Assembly (NCBI GenBank): GCA_030145715.1
Contig: JAIXHQ010000008.1
Location: 1-64,000, forward strand
Direction: 5' to 3'
Source of the DNA: Sphingopyxis sp.
Lineage (GTDB): Bacteria > Pseudomonadota > Alphaproteobacteria > Sphingomonadales > Sphingomonadaceae
Length of the DNA: 64,000 bases
The notes under the pieces were generated by a model, which did no database searches, was not told the DNA's origin, and saw only the letters and a program-made list of their open reading frames with translations. Every line of letters starts with the position of its first letter. Position 1 is the first letter of the stretch. The translations under genes were made by a program, and so were the position numbers. Shown here piece after piece: positions 48,597-56,891 of this stretch.

Positions 48597-49244
48597 ATGA
48601 CATTGATCGCCGACCTGTTCTGGTCCTTTCGTTCGCCGTACAGCTACCTGGCTATCGGCCGCTATCGCGCCCTTGCGGCAAGCCATGATCTGCGGATCAA
48701 CCTGCGCCCCGTCTATCCGCTGGCGATCCGCCAGCCCGATTTTTTCGAGCGCAACCATCCCAACTGGCTGAGCTATACGATGCGTGACATGATCCGCGTC
48801 GCGCAGTTCCACGGCATCCCCTTTGGCCCGCCACGACCCGACCCAATCGTCCAGAATGTCGCGACGCGCGCGATCGCCGCCGAACAGCCGCATATCTATC
48901 GGCTCACGCGGCTGGGACAGGCGGCGGCGCGGCGGGGCAAGGGGCTGGCCTTTGCGCATGAGGTCGGCCAGATGATCTGGGGCGGAGCGCAGGACTGGCA
49001 CCTGGGCGATCATATGGCGGGCGCGGCGCGCCGCGCCGGGCTGGACCTGAACGAACTGGATGCCGAGGCGGTGAACGATGCCGAGGCGCTGGACAATGAA
49101 ATCGGCGGCAACCAGGTCGCGCTGGAAATCGCCGGTCATTGGGGCGTGCCGACGCTGGTTTTCGAGGGCGAACCCTTTTTCGGGCAGGATCGCATAGAGA
49201 TGGCGCGGTGGCGGCTGGAGCAAAAGGGACTGCGTCCGCGCTGA
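48597..49244 (+). CDS. DsbA-superfamily 2-hydroxychromene-2-carboxylate isomerase-like protein
   Basis: A 215-residue thioredoxin-fold protein: DLFWSFRSPYSYLAIGRY, then LRPVYPLAIRQPDFFERNHP, and the late ALEIAGHWGVPTLVFEGEPFFGQDR. The active site has Ser (FRSPYS) where DsbA has CxxC, so it belongs to the isomerase/GST-kappa type rather than the disulfide oxidases. Members act on chromene carboxylates in naphthalene breakdown or on unknown glutathione conjugates; no aromatic pathway is nearby. The ATG at 48597 was preferred to an upstream extension. Confidence 0.85.
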   Translation: MTLIADLFWSFRSPYSYLAIGRYRALAASHDLRINLRPVYPLAIRQPDFFERNHPNWLSYTMRDMIRVAQFHGIPFGPPRPDPIVQNVATRAIAAEQPHIYRLTRLGQAAARRGKGLAFAHEVGQMIWGGAQDWHLGDHMAGAARRAGLDLNELDAEAVNDAEALDNEIGGNQVALEIAGHWGVPTLVFEGEPFFGQDRIEMARWRLEQKGLRPR

Positions 49245-49289
49245 TCGGCGCTTGCCGAAAGGCAAGTCCCCGGCGCATAGCGTCGCCCC

Positions 49290-50042
49290 ATGACGATCGA
49301 ACCCCAATTTTTCGAAGCGCGCGACGGCGTGCGGCTGGCGTGGCGCGAAATGGGCGAAGGGCGCCCGCTGATCCTTCTCCACGGCCTGTTTTCCAGCGGT
49401 GAGGTCAACTGGATCAAGTTCGGCACCGCGGCGCGGATCGCGGCCGAGGGCTATCGCGTCATCATGCCCGACCTGCGCGTCCATGGGTCGAGCGACGCGC
49501 CGCACGAGGAGGAGCATTATCCGCCCGACGTTCTGGTGCGCGACCTGGAGGATCTGGTCGCGACATTCGACCTGGGCGATTTCGATCTGGGCGGATTTTC
49601 GCTGGGCGCGCGGACGAGCGTGCGTGCGGTCGTCGCCGGGATGAAGCCCGCGCGGTTGATCCTGGGCGGCATGGGACTGGCGGGACTGGCCGGGTGGCAG
49701 CGGCGCGGCGCTTTCTTCAAGCGGGCGATCGCCGAATATGAAACGGCGAAGCGCGGCGACGACACATGGATGTCGATCCAGTTCATGAAGACGATGAAGG
49801 TCGATCGCATCGCGGCGGGGCATCTGCTGGACAGCTTTACCGACACCGCGCCCGACGCGCTGGCGGCGATCACCATGCCGACACTGGTCGTGTGCGGCGC
49901 CGACGACCGCGACAATGGTTCGGCCCCCGAACTGGTCGAGGCGCTGACCGATGCGCGGCTCGCGACGATTCCGGGGACACATATGTCGAGCGTCACCCAG
50001 CCCGAACTGGGCGCGGCGATCGCGGCCTTTCTGACGGCTTGA
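49290..50042 (+). CDS. alpha/beta hydrolase
   Basis: A 250-residue alpha/beta hydrolase. Oxyanion region LILLHGLFSSG, nucleophile elbow GGFSLGAR (Ser about 110), acid in VCGADDRDNG and His in IPGTHMSS. It resembles esterases of the YbfF/BioH kind but the substrate cannot be read. A GNRA-capped hairpin (CTTGCC-GAAA-GGCAAG, 49251-49266) lies just upstream of the ATG. Stands alone between the isomerase-like gene and the peptidase gene. Confidence 0.9.
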   Translation: MTIEPQFFEARDGVRLAWREMGEGRPLILLHGLFSSGEVNWIKFGTAARIAAEGYRVIMPDLRVHGSSDAPHEEEHYPPDVLVRDLEDLVATFDLGDFDLGGFSLGARTSVRAVVAGMKPARLILGGMGLAGLAGWQRRGAFFKRAIAEYETAKRGDDTWMSIQFMKTMKVDRIAAGHLLDSFTDTAPDALAAITMPTLVVCGADDRDNGSAPELVEALTDARLATIPGTHMSSVTQPELGAAIAAFLTA

Positions 50043-50117
50043 CCCGACCCGCGCCAAGCGCCTAGCTGTTGCCATGCGCCGCAGAGCGCGGCGAGAATAT
50101 TCCAGAGGACGCACCCC

Positions 50118-51968
50118 ATGAAAGTCATGATCTCAACCCTTTCGCTTGCGCTGTCGCTGGCGGTGGCCGGCCCCGCCGTCGCCGCCGAGAAGAAGCCGAC
50201 GGCATCGACCACGACGGCGAGCGCCAAGCCCACGGCGGCCGACGCCGACGCCTTTATCGCGGCGGCCGAGAAGGATCTGTTCGACTATACGGTCGAGGCG
50301 AGCCAGGTGAACTGGGTCAACGCCACCTATATCACCGAGGACACCGACGCGATGGCGGCGCGGATCAACGCCGTCGGCACCGAAAAAGCGGTCAAATATG
50401 CGCTGGAGGCGGCGCGGTTCAGCGATGTCGCGGGGCTGAGCGCCGACACGCGGCGCAAGCTGGACATATTGCGCACCGGGCTGGTCCTGCCCGCGCCGAC
50501 CAAGCCGGGCGCCGCGACCGAATTGAACCAGATCGCGACCAGCCTGCAATCGCAATATGGCAAGGGCCGGGGGACGCTGAACGGCAAGGAAATTTCGGGT
50601 TCCGACATCGAGGCCGCGATGGGCGACCTCAACAACACGCCGGCGCAGTTCGCCGAAATGTGGACGAGCTGGCATGACAATGTCGGCGCGCCGATGAAGG
50701 ATGATTACGCCAAGCTGGTCGGCATCGCCAATGAAGGCGCGAAGGAACTGGGCTTTGCCAACACGGGGGCGATGTGGCGTTCGGGATATGACATGTCGCC
50801 CGAGGAATTCGCCAAGACGACCGAGCGTTTGTGGCAGGAAGTAAAGCCGCTTTACATGGCGCTGCACACCTATGTCCGCTGGAAACTGAACGAGAAATAT
50901 GGCGATGCGGTGCAGCCCAAGACCGGCCCGATCCGCGCCGACCTTTTGGGCAATATGTGGGCGCAGGAATGGGGCAACATCTATCCGCTGGTCGCGCCAA
51001 AGGGGTCGGGCGACCTCGGTTATGACGTCGGCGACCTGTTGACCGCGCAGGGCAAGACCCCGATCGACATGGTGAAGGCGGGCGAAAATTTCTATTCGTC
51101 GCTGGGCATGACGCCATTGCCCGAAACTTTCTGGAAGCGCAGCCAGTTCCTGAAACCCGCCGACCGCGAAGTCATCTGTCACGCATCGGCGTGGGACATC
51201 GACAACAAGGACGATATTCGCATCAAGATGTGCATCAAGGTGAATTCGGACGATTTCACCACGATCCATCACGAGCTGGGGCATAATTATTACCAGCGCG
51301 CCTATAACAAGCAGCCCTATCTGTACCTGAACGGCGCCAACGACGGGTTCCACGAAGCGATCGGCGATTTCGTCGCGCTGTCGATCACCCCGCAATATCT
51401 GGTCGACATCGGCCTGCTCGACAAGGCGAAGGTGCCGAGCGCCGACAAGGACACCGGCCTGTTGCTGCGGCAGGCGATGGACAAGGTGGCGTTCCTGCCC
51501 TTTGGCCTGCTGGTCGACCGCTGGCGCTGGGGCGTGTTCGACGGCACGATCAAGCCCGCCGATTATAACAAGGCGTGGACCCAGTTGCGCACGCAATATC
51601 AGGGCATCGTCCCGCCCGGCGAACGCCCCGCGAACGCATTTGACGCGGGCGCCAAGTTCCACATCCCCGGCAACACGCCCTATACCCGTTATTTCCTGGC
51701 GCGCGTCCTGCAGTTCCAGTTTTACGAGGCGGCGTGCAAGCAGGCGGGGTGGAAGGGTCCGCTCCACCGCTGTTCCTTTTACGGCGACAAGTCCGTCGGC
51801 GCGAAGCTGAACGCCATGCTGGAAATGGGGGCATCCAAGCCCTGGCCGGACGCGCTGGAGGCCTTTACCGGCAGCCGCGAGATGTCGGGCAAGGCGATGG
51901 CCGACTATTTTGCGCCGCTGAAGACCTGGCTCGACGAACAGAATAAGGGCAAGCCGCAGGGGTGGTAA
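50118..51968 (+). CDS. M2 family peptidyl-dipeptidase (angiotensin-converting enzyme homologue)
   Basis: A 616-residue secreted zinc peptidase. Signal peptide MKVMISTLSLALSLAVAGPA...AA. The zinc motif is TIHHELGHNYYQRAY (HExxH) with the downstream Glu in DGFHEAIGDFVALS. Other ACE-type motifs: EMWTSWHDN, LLGNMWAQEW and NTPYTRYFLARVLQFQFYEA. Bacterial M2 enzymes cut C-terminal dipeptides and probably help peptide nutrition in the periplasm. Length matches single-domain ACE. A hairpin follows 21 bp past the stop. Confidence 0.95.
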   Translation: MKVMISTLSLALSLAVAGPAVAAEKKPTASTTTASAKPTAADADAFIAAAEKDLFDYTVEASQVNWVNATYITEDTDAMAARINAVGTEKAVKYALEAARFSDVAGLSADTRRKLDILRTGLVLPAPTKPGAATELNQIATSLQSQYGKGRGTLNGKEISGSDIEAAMGDLNNTPAQFAEMWTSWHDNVGAPMKDDYAKLVGIANEGAKELGFANTGAMWRSGYDMSPEEFAKTTERLWQEVKPLYMALHTYVRWKLNEKYGDAVQPKTGPIRADLLGNMWAQEWGNIYPLVAPKGSGDLGYDVGDLLTAQGKTPIDMVKAGENFYSSLGMTPLPETFWKRSQFLKPADREVICHASAWDIDNKDDIRIKMCIKVNSDDFTTIHHELGHNYYQRAYNKQPYLYLNGANDGFHEAIGDFVALSITPQYLVDIGLLDKAKVPSADKDTGLLLRQAMDKVAFLPFGLLVDRWRWGVFDGTIKPADYNKAWTQLRTQYQGIVPPGERPANAFDAGAKFHIPGNTPYTRYFLARVLQFQFYEAACKQAGWKGPLHRCSFYGDKSVGAKLNAMLEMGASKPWPDALEAFTGSREMSGKAMADYFAPLKTWLDEQNKGKPQGW

Positions 51969-51989
51969 GCGCCCGGCGCACCTGGCCGT

Positions 51990-52016
51990 CCGCCACGCCG
52001 GTGTCGTGCGTGGCGG
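51990..52016. terminator. bidirectional terminator-like hairpin
   Basis: CCGCCACGC (51990-51998) and GCGTGGCGG (52008-52016) are perfect 9-bp arms with a 9-nt loop, centred between the convergent M2 peptidase and AMP nucleosidase genes. No T-run. Confidence 0.6.
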
Positions 52017-52032
52017 CGGCGTGGGCTGTGCC

Positions 52033-53514
52033 TTAACGGAACGGGGGTTCGTTGAAGGCGCGGAGTTTGCGGCTGTGCAGCTTCGCGCCCTCGTCGCGCA
52101 TGGTTTCACAGGCGCGGATGCCGATCTGAAGATGCGCGGCGATCGCTTCCTCGTAAAAGCGGTTCGCCTGTCCGGGCAATTTGAGTTCGCCGTGCAGCGG
52201 CTTGTCGCTGACGCACAGCAAGGTGCCATAGGGGACGCGGAAGCGATAGCCCTGTGCCGCGATCGTCGCGCTTTCCATGTCGATGCCGATCGCGCGCGAT
52301 TGCGAAAAGCGCAGCGCGCTGTCGGTATAGCGCAATTCCCAGTTGCGGTCGTCGGTCGTGACGACGGTGCCGGTCCGCATCCGTTTTTTAAGGTCCGCGC
52401 CGCTGGTCCCCGACACCGCCTCGGCGGCGCTGGCCAGCGCCACCTGCACCTCCGCGATCGGGGGGATCGGGATTTCGGGCGGCAGCACGCCGTCGAGGAT
52501 ATGATCGTCGCGAAGATAGGCGTGGGCGAGGACATAGTCGCCGATGCGCTGGGTCGGGCGCAGCCCGCCGCAATGGCCGATCATCAACCACGCCTCTGGC
52601 CGCAGCACGGCGAGATGGTCGCAGATCGTCTTGGCATTGGAGGGGCCGACGCCGATGTTGACGAGGGTGATGCCACCGCCGCCCTCTGCGATCAGGTGAT
52701 AGGCGGGCATCTGGTGCCGCCGCCACGCGCTGTCGGCGACGAGCGCGCTGGCGTTGACGCCCGGCTGGTCGACATAAAGCCCCGCCGCGCCCGCGAGCGC
52801 GGTGTAGCGGCCCTGTCCGACCTGCGACCCCGCCCAGGCGACGAATTCGTCGACATAGCGGTGATAGTTGGTGAACAGGATATAGCGTTGGAAATGTTCG
52901 GGCGCGGTGCCAGTGTAATGGCGCAGGCGCGCGAGCGAGAAATCGGTGCGCAGCGCGTCGAACAGCGCCAGCGGCTGCGACGTCGCGGGGTCGGCGCCGA
53001 ACATGCCGTCAGCCAGCTCGTCGCCGATGTCGGCGAGTTCGGTCGTCGGGAAATGGCGCGCGAGTTCGAGCGGCGTGACGCTGCCCATGTCCGATCCGTC
53101 GCTGGCGTCGAGGACATAGGGAAAGGGGATCTGCTGTCCCGTCCGCGTGACCTCTAGCGTGATGTCATAATGGCGCGCGAGCAGGGTCAATTGTTCGCGA
53201 AGATAGTCGGCGAACAGGTCGGGCCGGGTGACGGTGGTGACAAATTCGCCCGCGCGTTCGAACTGACCAAAGGCCAGGTTATGCGCCGTCTGCCCCTCTC
53301 GCTGGTCGCCGGTGGTGACCAGGCGGATCGCCGGATAGTCGAACAGGCCGGTCGCGGCGGCATCGGCGGGCGGCAGCGTCCGGTCGTGGACATAGGCGGC
53401 GATGGCGGATTTGAGGTTGGCGACCGCCGTGCGGAATCGCGTCTGGAGTTCGGCGATGATGGCGTCGACGAGCGCGGCGGGATCGGCGGTTTCGTGCGAT
53501 GAGTGAGATGTCAT
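52033..53514 (-). CDS. amn: AMP nucleosidase
   Basis: A 493-residue enzyme that splits AMP into adenine and ribose 5-phosphate. Its N-terminal Amn-specific domain (about 1-190, with TRTGQQIPFPYVLD) precedes a nucleoside phosphorylase domain (ITLVNIGVGPSNAKTI, MIGHCGGLRPTQRIGDYVLA, AIGIDMESATIAAQGYRFRV, LLCVSDKPLHGELK). The ATG at 53512-53514 is chosen at the start of similarity; a longer frame to 53829 lies in the peroxiredoxin gene. Ends convergent with the M2 gene. Confidence 0.95.
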   Translation of the reverse strand: MTSHSSHETADPAALVDAIIAELQTRFRTAVANLKSAIAAYVHDRTLPPADAAATGLFDYPAIRLVTTGDQREGQTAHNLAFGQFERAGEFVTTVTRPDLFADYLREQLTLLARHYDITLEVTRTGQQIPFPYVLDASDGSDMGSVTPLELARHFPTTELADIGDELADGMFGADPATSQPLALFDALRTDFSLARLRHYTGTAPEHFQRYILFTNYHRYVDEFVAWAGSQVGQGRYTALAGAAGLYVDQPGVNASALVADSAWRRHQMPAYHLIAEGGGGITLVNIGVGPSNAKTICDHLAVLRPEAWLMIGHCGGLRPTQRIGDYVLAHAYLRDDHILDGVLPPEIPIPPIAEVQVALASAAEAVSGTSGADLKKRMRTGTVVTTDDRNWELRYTDSALRFSQSRAIGIDMESATIAAQGYRFRVPYGTLLCVSDKPLHGELKLPGQANRFYEEAIAAHLQIGIRACETMRDEGAKLHSRKLRAFNEPPFR

Positions 53515-53563
53515 CGCGTCGCTGTTGCACGAAATTGTGACAAAAGGGAAGGGGCGGCAAATG

Positions 53564-53594
53564 ATCCTCCCTGCCGCGGTGCGACAGGGAGGAT
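53564..53594. repeat. minimal copy of the ATCCTCCCTG palindrome
   Basis: ATCCTCCCTG and CAGGGAGGAT (53564-53573/53585-53594) are the outer arms of the 137-bp repeat, with an 11-nt loop. It lies just after the peroxiredoxin stop and may act as a 3' hairpin. Confidence 0.65.
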
Positions 53595-53600
53595 GATCGC

Positions 53601-54083
53601 TTAAAGCTGTTCGAGCATGTGGTCGGCGCTCGACACCTTGAATTCGCCGGGGGCTTCGACGTTGAGCTGTTCGACGACGCCGTCGTTGACGATCATCGAG
53701 AAACGCTGACCGCGCGTGCCCATGCCGAACGCCTTGCCGTCCATCGTCAGGCCCACGGCCTGCGCGAAATCGCCATTGCCGTCGGACAGCATCGTGACGC
53801 TGTCGCCCGCGCCGGCGCTTTTGCCCCATGCGCCCATGACGAAAGCATCGTTGACGGCCGTGCAGACGATTTCGTCGACGCCCTTTTCCTTCAGCTCGCC
53901 GGCCTTTTCGACAAAGCCCGGCAGATGTTTCGCCGAACAGGTCGGGGTAAAGGCGCCGGGAACCGAGAATAGCGCGACCTTGCGGCCCTTGAAATAATCG
54001 GCGGTCGTCACCTGTTCGGGGCCGCTTTCGGTGACCTTTACGAAGGTCGCGTCGGGCAGCTTGTCTCCGGTCTGGATCGTCAT
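53601..54083 (-). CDS. PRX5/AhpE-type peroxiredoxin
   Basis: A 160-residue peroxiredoxin of the Prx5 group that reduces hydroperoxides. Start region TIQTGDKLPDATFVKV; peroxidatic Cys in SVPGAFTPTCSAKHLPGF (about Cys 48); conserved late Arg in GTRGQRFSMIVNDG. No second conserved Cys is evident, so it is 1-Cys or uses an external partner such as glutaredoxin or thioredoxin. The ATG at 54081-54083 has AAGGA at the correct distance; an upstream Met at 54092 sits too close to that site. Confidence 0.93.
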   Translation of the reverse strand: MTIQTGDKLPDATFVKVTESGPEQVTTADYFKGRKVALFSVPGAFTPTCSAKHLPGFVEKAGELKEKGVDEIVCTAVNDAFVMGAWGKSAGAGDSVTMLSDGNGDFAQAVGLTMDGKAFGMGTRGQRFSMIVNDGVVEQLNVEAPGEFKVSSADHMLEQL

Positions 54084-54231
54084 GGTCGGCATCCTTTGCT
54101 TGAGGGGGATTTTCGTCGCGCCGACATTGGGCGGGGAGAGGTGGGAGTCAAGGAGGGGCGGACAGGTTTCGATGCCAAACCGCCGCGCGCTTTCCTATTC
54201 GAAGCCGAGATGCGCCAAAGCGGTGCGATGC

Positions 54232-54268
54232 CGATGGGTGTCTCGACCTCGCTCGACACCGACGAAAG
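54232..54268. repeat. half copy of the GTCGAGCGAAGTCGAGA-type repeat
   Basis: ATGGGTGTCTCGACCTCGCT followed by CGACACCGACGAA corresponds to one arm of the 11221-11305 repeat. Confidence 0.55.
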
Positions 54269-54307
54269 GGGGCGGCTGGCACCCCGTCATTGCCGCAAGG
54301 CGTTGGA

Positions 54308-54390
54308 CATTTCGCGCAGAGGCGCATGAGGTCGCAGAGAGGATCGGCCTGCGCCTCTGCGGCCTCCGCGTCTCTGCGCGCAATATTGGG
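54308..54390. repeat. dispersed inverted repeat, TTCGCGCAGAGGCGCAGAG type, copy 3
   Basis: CATTTCGCGCAGAGGCGCAT and GCGTCTCTGCGCGCAATATT face each other around CGCAGAGAGGATCGG; same family as 11117-11199. It ends 26 bp from the downstream gene's stop. Confidence 0.65.
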
Positions 54391-54415
54391 GGAGGCGGTT
54401 GCGGACGTAAAGTTC

Positions 54416-55066
54416 CTATCGATCGGCCGCCATTATTGTTGGCAATGGCGTGTCACGCTCGCCCCTGTGGTCGCGCAGCCGATGCTTGCTGGCATATTCG
54501 CGTCTTTGCTTCGTCACCTCGTATAGAATGATTCCGGAGCTTGTTGCGAGATTGAGGCTCTCGATCATTCCAAACATGGGAATGCTGACGCACATATCAC
54601 TTCGCGCAACCGCGAGATCGCTCAGCCCTCTTGCTTCGTTGCCGAACCAAACGGCAAGTTTCGCATACTCCGCAAAATCCGCTTCATGGAGATACTTGTT
54701 CGTCTTTCCCTTGACGTGCGGCGATGTGGCTATCGAAGAAAAACGGTTTTTCTCAAGGTGCGCGAGGCACTCCTCGGTGCTGTCGAACCGCTTAACGAAC
54801 GTCCATTTAATGGCAGAGACAGAGAGTTTCGATAATTTCGGTTCGGAACGCAATTCCTGCCAATCGTCCGACAAGACGCGACGGGGGTCCACGACGTAGA
54901 CCTTCTCCGCCCCCAATGCGTTCACGTTGCGAATGATCGTGCCGATGTTGCGGGGGTTTTCCGGCTCCTCGATCACCACGATCAGATTCTTGCAGCGAAA
55001 GTCCCTGATTTGGTTCGCTCGCTGCCGGGCTGGCCTCTTCACGATTGTGTCTTGTTCAGTCGTCAC
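54416..55066 (-). CDS. SpoU/TrmH family RNA 2'-O-methyltransferase
   Basis: A 216-residue SPOUT methyltransferase: LIVVIEEPENPRNIGTIIRN (motif 1), KLAVWFGNEARGLSD (motif 2) and MCVSIPMFGMIESLNLATSS (motif 3). It modifies a ribose in tRNA or rRNA; the target is not fixed by sequence. The start is a GTG at 55064-55066 with a perfect GGAGG four bases ahead; no ATG lies near. Base composition and codon use are visibly more AT-rich than its neighbours, and it is flanked by repeats on the left, so horizontal acquisition is likely. Confidence 0.87.
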   Translation of the reverse strand: MTTEQDTIVKRPARQRANQIRDFRCKNLIVVIEEPENPRNIGTIIRNVNALGAEKVYVVDPRRVLSDDWQELRSEPKLSKLSVSAIKWTFVKRFDSTEECLAHLEKNRFSSIATSPHVKGKTNKYLHEADFAEYAKLAVWFGNEARGLSDLAVARSDMCVSIPMFGMIESLNLATSSGIILYEVTKQRREYASKHRLRDHRGERDTPLPTIMAADR

Positions 55067-55195
55067 TCGCACCTCCGCCGATTGTCGCACGCATATCCTA
55101 TACGTGGTGAAGCACCAATGTCCGCCTCCACCCCAAATCGGACATTTGGTCCAAAGGCGCTGGACCCTTTTGGCGCCGCGCGGCATTGTAGCGAT

Positions 55196-55768
55196 ATGGA
55201 AACAAATCCGACAAATCCTCTATGGTTCACCGGCCAGTTGCTGCTCGCGCTGCCCGGCATCGGCGATCCCCGGTTCGAACATTCGGTGATCGCGATGGTA
55301 AGCCATGACGAAGAGGGGGCGATGGGGATCGGCATCGCGGAGCCGATCGGCGGGATGACGGTCGGGGCGGTGCTCGACCAGTTGGAGATCGCCCACGACG
55401 CGCCGCTCGATCAGCCGGTGTTCCTGGGCGGCCCCGTCGAACCGTCGCGCGGGTTCGTCCTCCACAGCCGCGACTGGGGCGGGCAGGAGGCGATCCAGGT
55501 CAGCGACCGCTGGATGGTGTCGAGTTCGCACGACATATTGCGCGCCATCGGCGCGGGGCGCGGGCCGACGCGCTGGCTGATGGCGCTGGGCTATGCGGGA
55601 TGGTCGCAGGGGCAATTGGAGGGCGAGATGGTCCGCCACGGGTGGCACGTCACGCCCGGCAGCGATGCGCTGTTGTTCGAAACGCCGCCCGCCGAGAGGT
55701 GGCAGGCGGCGTTTGCCGAAGCGGGCATCGACGCCCGCCTGTTGACCACCGAAGGCGGCGAGGCCTAG
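55196..55768 (+). CDS. YqgE/AlgH family protein
   Basis: A 190-residue protein of the UPF0301 family: NPLWFTGQLLLALPGIGDPRF, SVIAMVSHDEEGAMGIGI, FLGGPVEPSRGFVLHS and ALGYAGWSQGQLEGEM. Its biochemical role is not established. The stop codon TAG is formed from the TA target site of a MITE-like element plus the element's first base, so the original C-terminus may have been changed. The last residues read LLTTEGGEA. ATG at 55196; the region upstream up to the divergent methyltransferase gene holds its promoter. Confidence 0.92.
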   Translation: METNPTNPLWFTGQLLLALPGIGDPRFEHSVIAMVSHDEEGAMGIGIAEPIGGMTVGAVLDQLEIAHDAPLDQPVFLGGPVEPSRGFVLHSRDWGGQEAIQVSDRWMVSSSHDILRAIGAGRGPTRWLMALGYAGWSQGQLEGEMVRHGWHVTPGSDALLFETPPAERWQAAFAEAGIDARLLTTEGGEA

Positions 55769-56030
55769 GGTCAGGACCCATTAATTCCCCGGTCGAGGTT
55801 TGAAGCGATTTTGCTCAGTGCGAGGAGGAAAGGCGAAGGAATATGTCAATATTTCAAGACTTTTCGACGAAGCAATGGGCAAAATCGGTCAAATCCCAAG
55901 GGACGCCGAAATGGCTTCGATCCCAGGCCCGCGCGGCCTTGCGGGTAGCGATGCTACCCGCTGCGCCCGCCCGAGCCCGATATCTTCGCCATTTCGACGC
56001 CTCGATCGGGAAATTAATGGGTCCTGACCC
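55768..56030. mobile_element. 263-bp MITE-like element with 31-bp terminal inverted repeats and TA target duplication
   Basis: The ends 55768-55798 and 56000-56030 are inverted repeats (GGGTCAGGACCCATTAATT at each tip), matching at 29 of 31 positions. TA occurs directly outside both ends (55766-55767, 56031-56032), as expected for IS630/Tc1-type transposition. Inside is a perfect hairpin GCGGGTAGC-GAT-GCTACCCGC (55941-55961). No transposase is encoded; two short overlapping frames (from 55800 and 55843, the latter behind GAGGAGG) are unrecognised. It therefore needs a transposase in trans. Confidence 0.85.
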
Positions 56031-56054
56031 TAGGCGGCTGTCAACGCGGTGGGG

Positions 56055-56453
56055 TCAGCGCGCGAGGGCGAGCAGCGGGCGGCCCTGGTTGAGATTGGCG
56101 AGCGCGGTGCGCGCCGCCCAGCGCGAATCCATATAATCGCCGCCGGCAAGTTCGACGTCGTAGCGGATCGGGCTGTTGATCGCGGCCGTATAGGCGGTCT
56201 GCGCCTTGGCGGTCTGACCCAGCCGGGCATAAGCGGTGCCAAGGTTGATAAGCCGCGAAGGGTCGCGCGCGTCGAGCGTCGTATCGCGGCTGAGCTTGTC
56301 CACGGCGACCTGATTATGCCCGGCCTTAAGCTCGTCATAGGCAACCGGCAGCGGCGCCGAATCCTGGTCATCCGACCCGGTGACAATGATCGGATGTGCC
56401 GCGGCAGGGGCGGCGAAGGCGAGAGCGATAGTCGCCAGCAAGATTTTTTTCAT
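56055..56453 (-). CDS. small secreted TPR-like protein
   Basis: A 132-residue protein with a signal peptide MKKILLATIALAFAAPAAAHP and then a helical part with one clear TPR-like pair (INLGTAYARLGQTAKAQTAYTAAI). GGGGAGA lies at a suitable distance from the ATG at 56451-56453. The mature protein contains no enzyme motif. It is antiparallel to ahcY and next to the MITE. A periplasmic binding or scaffold role is plausible but unproven. Confidence 0.75.
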   Translation of the reverse strand: MKKILLATIALAFAAPAAAHPIIVTGSDDQDSAPLPVAYDELKAGHNQVAVDKLSRDTTLDARDPSRLINLGTAYARLGQTAKAQTAYTAAINSPIRYDVELAGGDYMDSRWAARTALANLNQGRPLLALAR

Positions 56454-56891
56454 ATCCATATCTCCCCGAAACTCTGGGCGATTTTCTCGCGAGCAGGGAG
56501 AAAAGTCAATATTTCCGGCCATTTGTAACATCCATGTCACAAACAGCGGATATGCTAAACGCAAGGCGCATTATAAGGTTTTATTTTCAAGGTCTTGGCG
56601 GTCGCGACTCGCTGTCACACAATCGCGCCCATGGCTGTCACATTTGTCCGGCGAAAAATTATTTTCGCGGAGGCCGCCTGATCGCGCGCCCGATTCGCCG
56701 CGTGCTGGTCCGGCGCGGTCCGACGCGGCGCAGGGTGCGATGGAGGGTGAGAGAAGCGCCGCCGACAGGATCGGGCGCGGCGACCGGGCGGTGCGATGGT
56801 GCGATATAAAGAAAAGTTTATATTTGATCGCGGGCGGCCTTTCGGCTAGGGCGCGCAAGATAATTTCGTGGCCGCTCGCCTGCGGCCGACC
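56454..56891. other. 438-bp divergent control region of the TPR-like gene and ahcY
   Basis: No gene is evident. It contains an AT-rich palindrome (ATATAAA-GAAAAG-TTTATAT, 56804-56823) about 70 bp ahead of the ahcY start, and a hairpin GGCCGC-TCGCCT-GCGGCC (56870-56887) immediately before it. I see no motif I can match to a known SAH or SAM riboswitch. Confidence 0.5.
56804..56823. promoter_or_regulatory. AT-rich inverted repeat upstream of ahcY
   Basis: Seven-base arms ATATAAA and TTTATAT around GAAAAG, in an otherwise GC-rich region. A candidate operator, possibly for an ArsR-type regulator of the methionine cycle such as SahR (inference only). Confidence 0.4.

Larger units (their letters stand above)
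54084..54415. other. 332-bp repeat-bearing interval
   Basis: Holds the peroxiredoxin promoter at the left and then two dispersed repeat pieces (54232-54268, 54308-54390). No supportable gene. Confidence 0.6.

Noticed and set aside
50133-52535. An 800-codon open frame on the minus strand across the M2 peptidase gene
   Set aside because: It lies opposite a well-supported peptidase gene and the C-terminal part of amn, has no family similarity along its length and comes from the high GC third-position bias.
56700-56891. SAH or SAM riboswitch in front of ahcY
   Set aside because: I could not match the conserved cores of the known classes by eye; only simple palindromes are visible.
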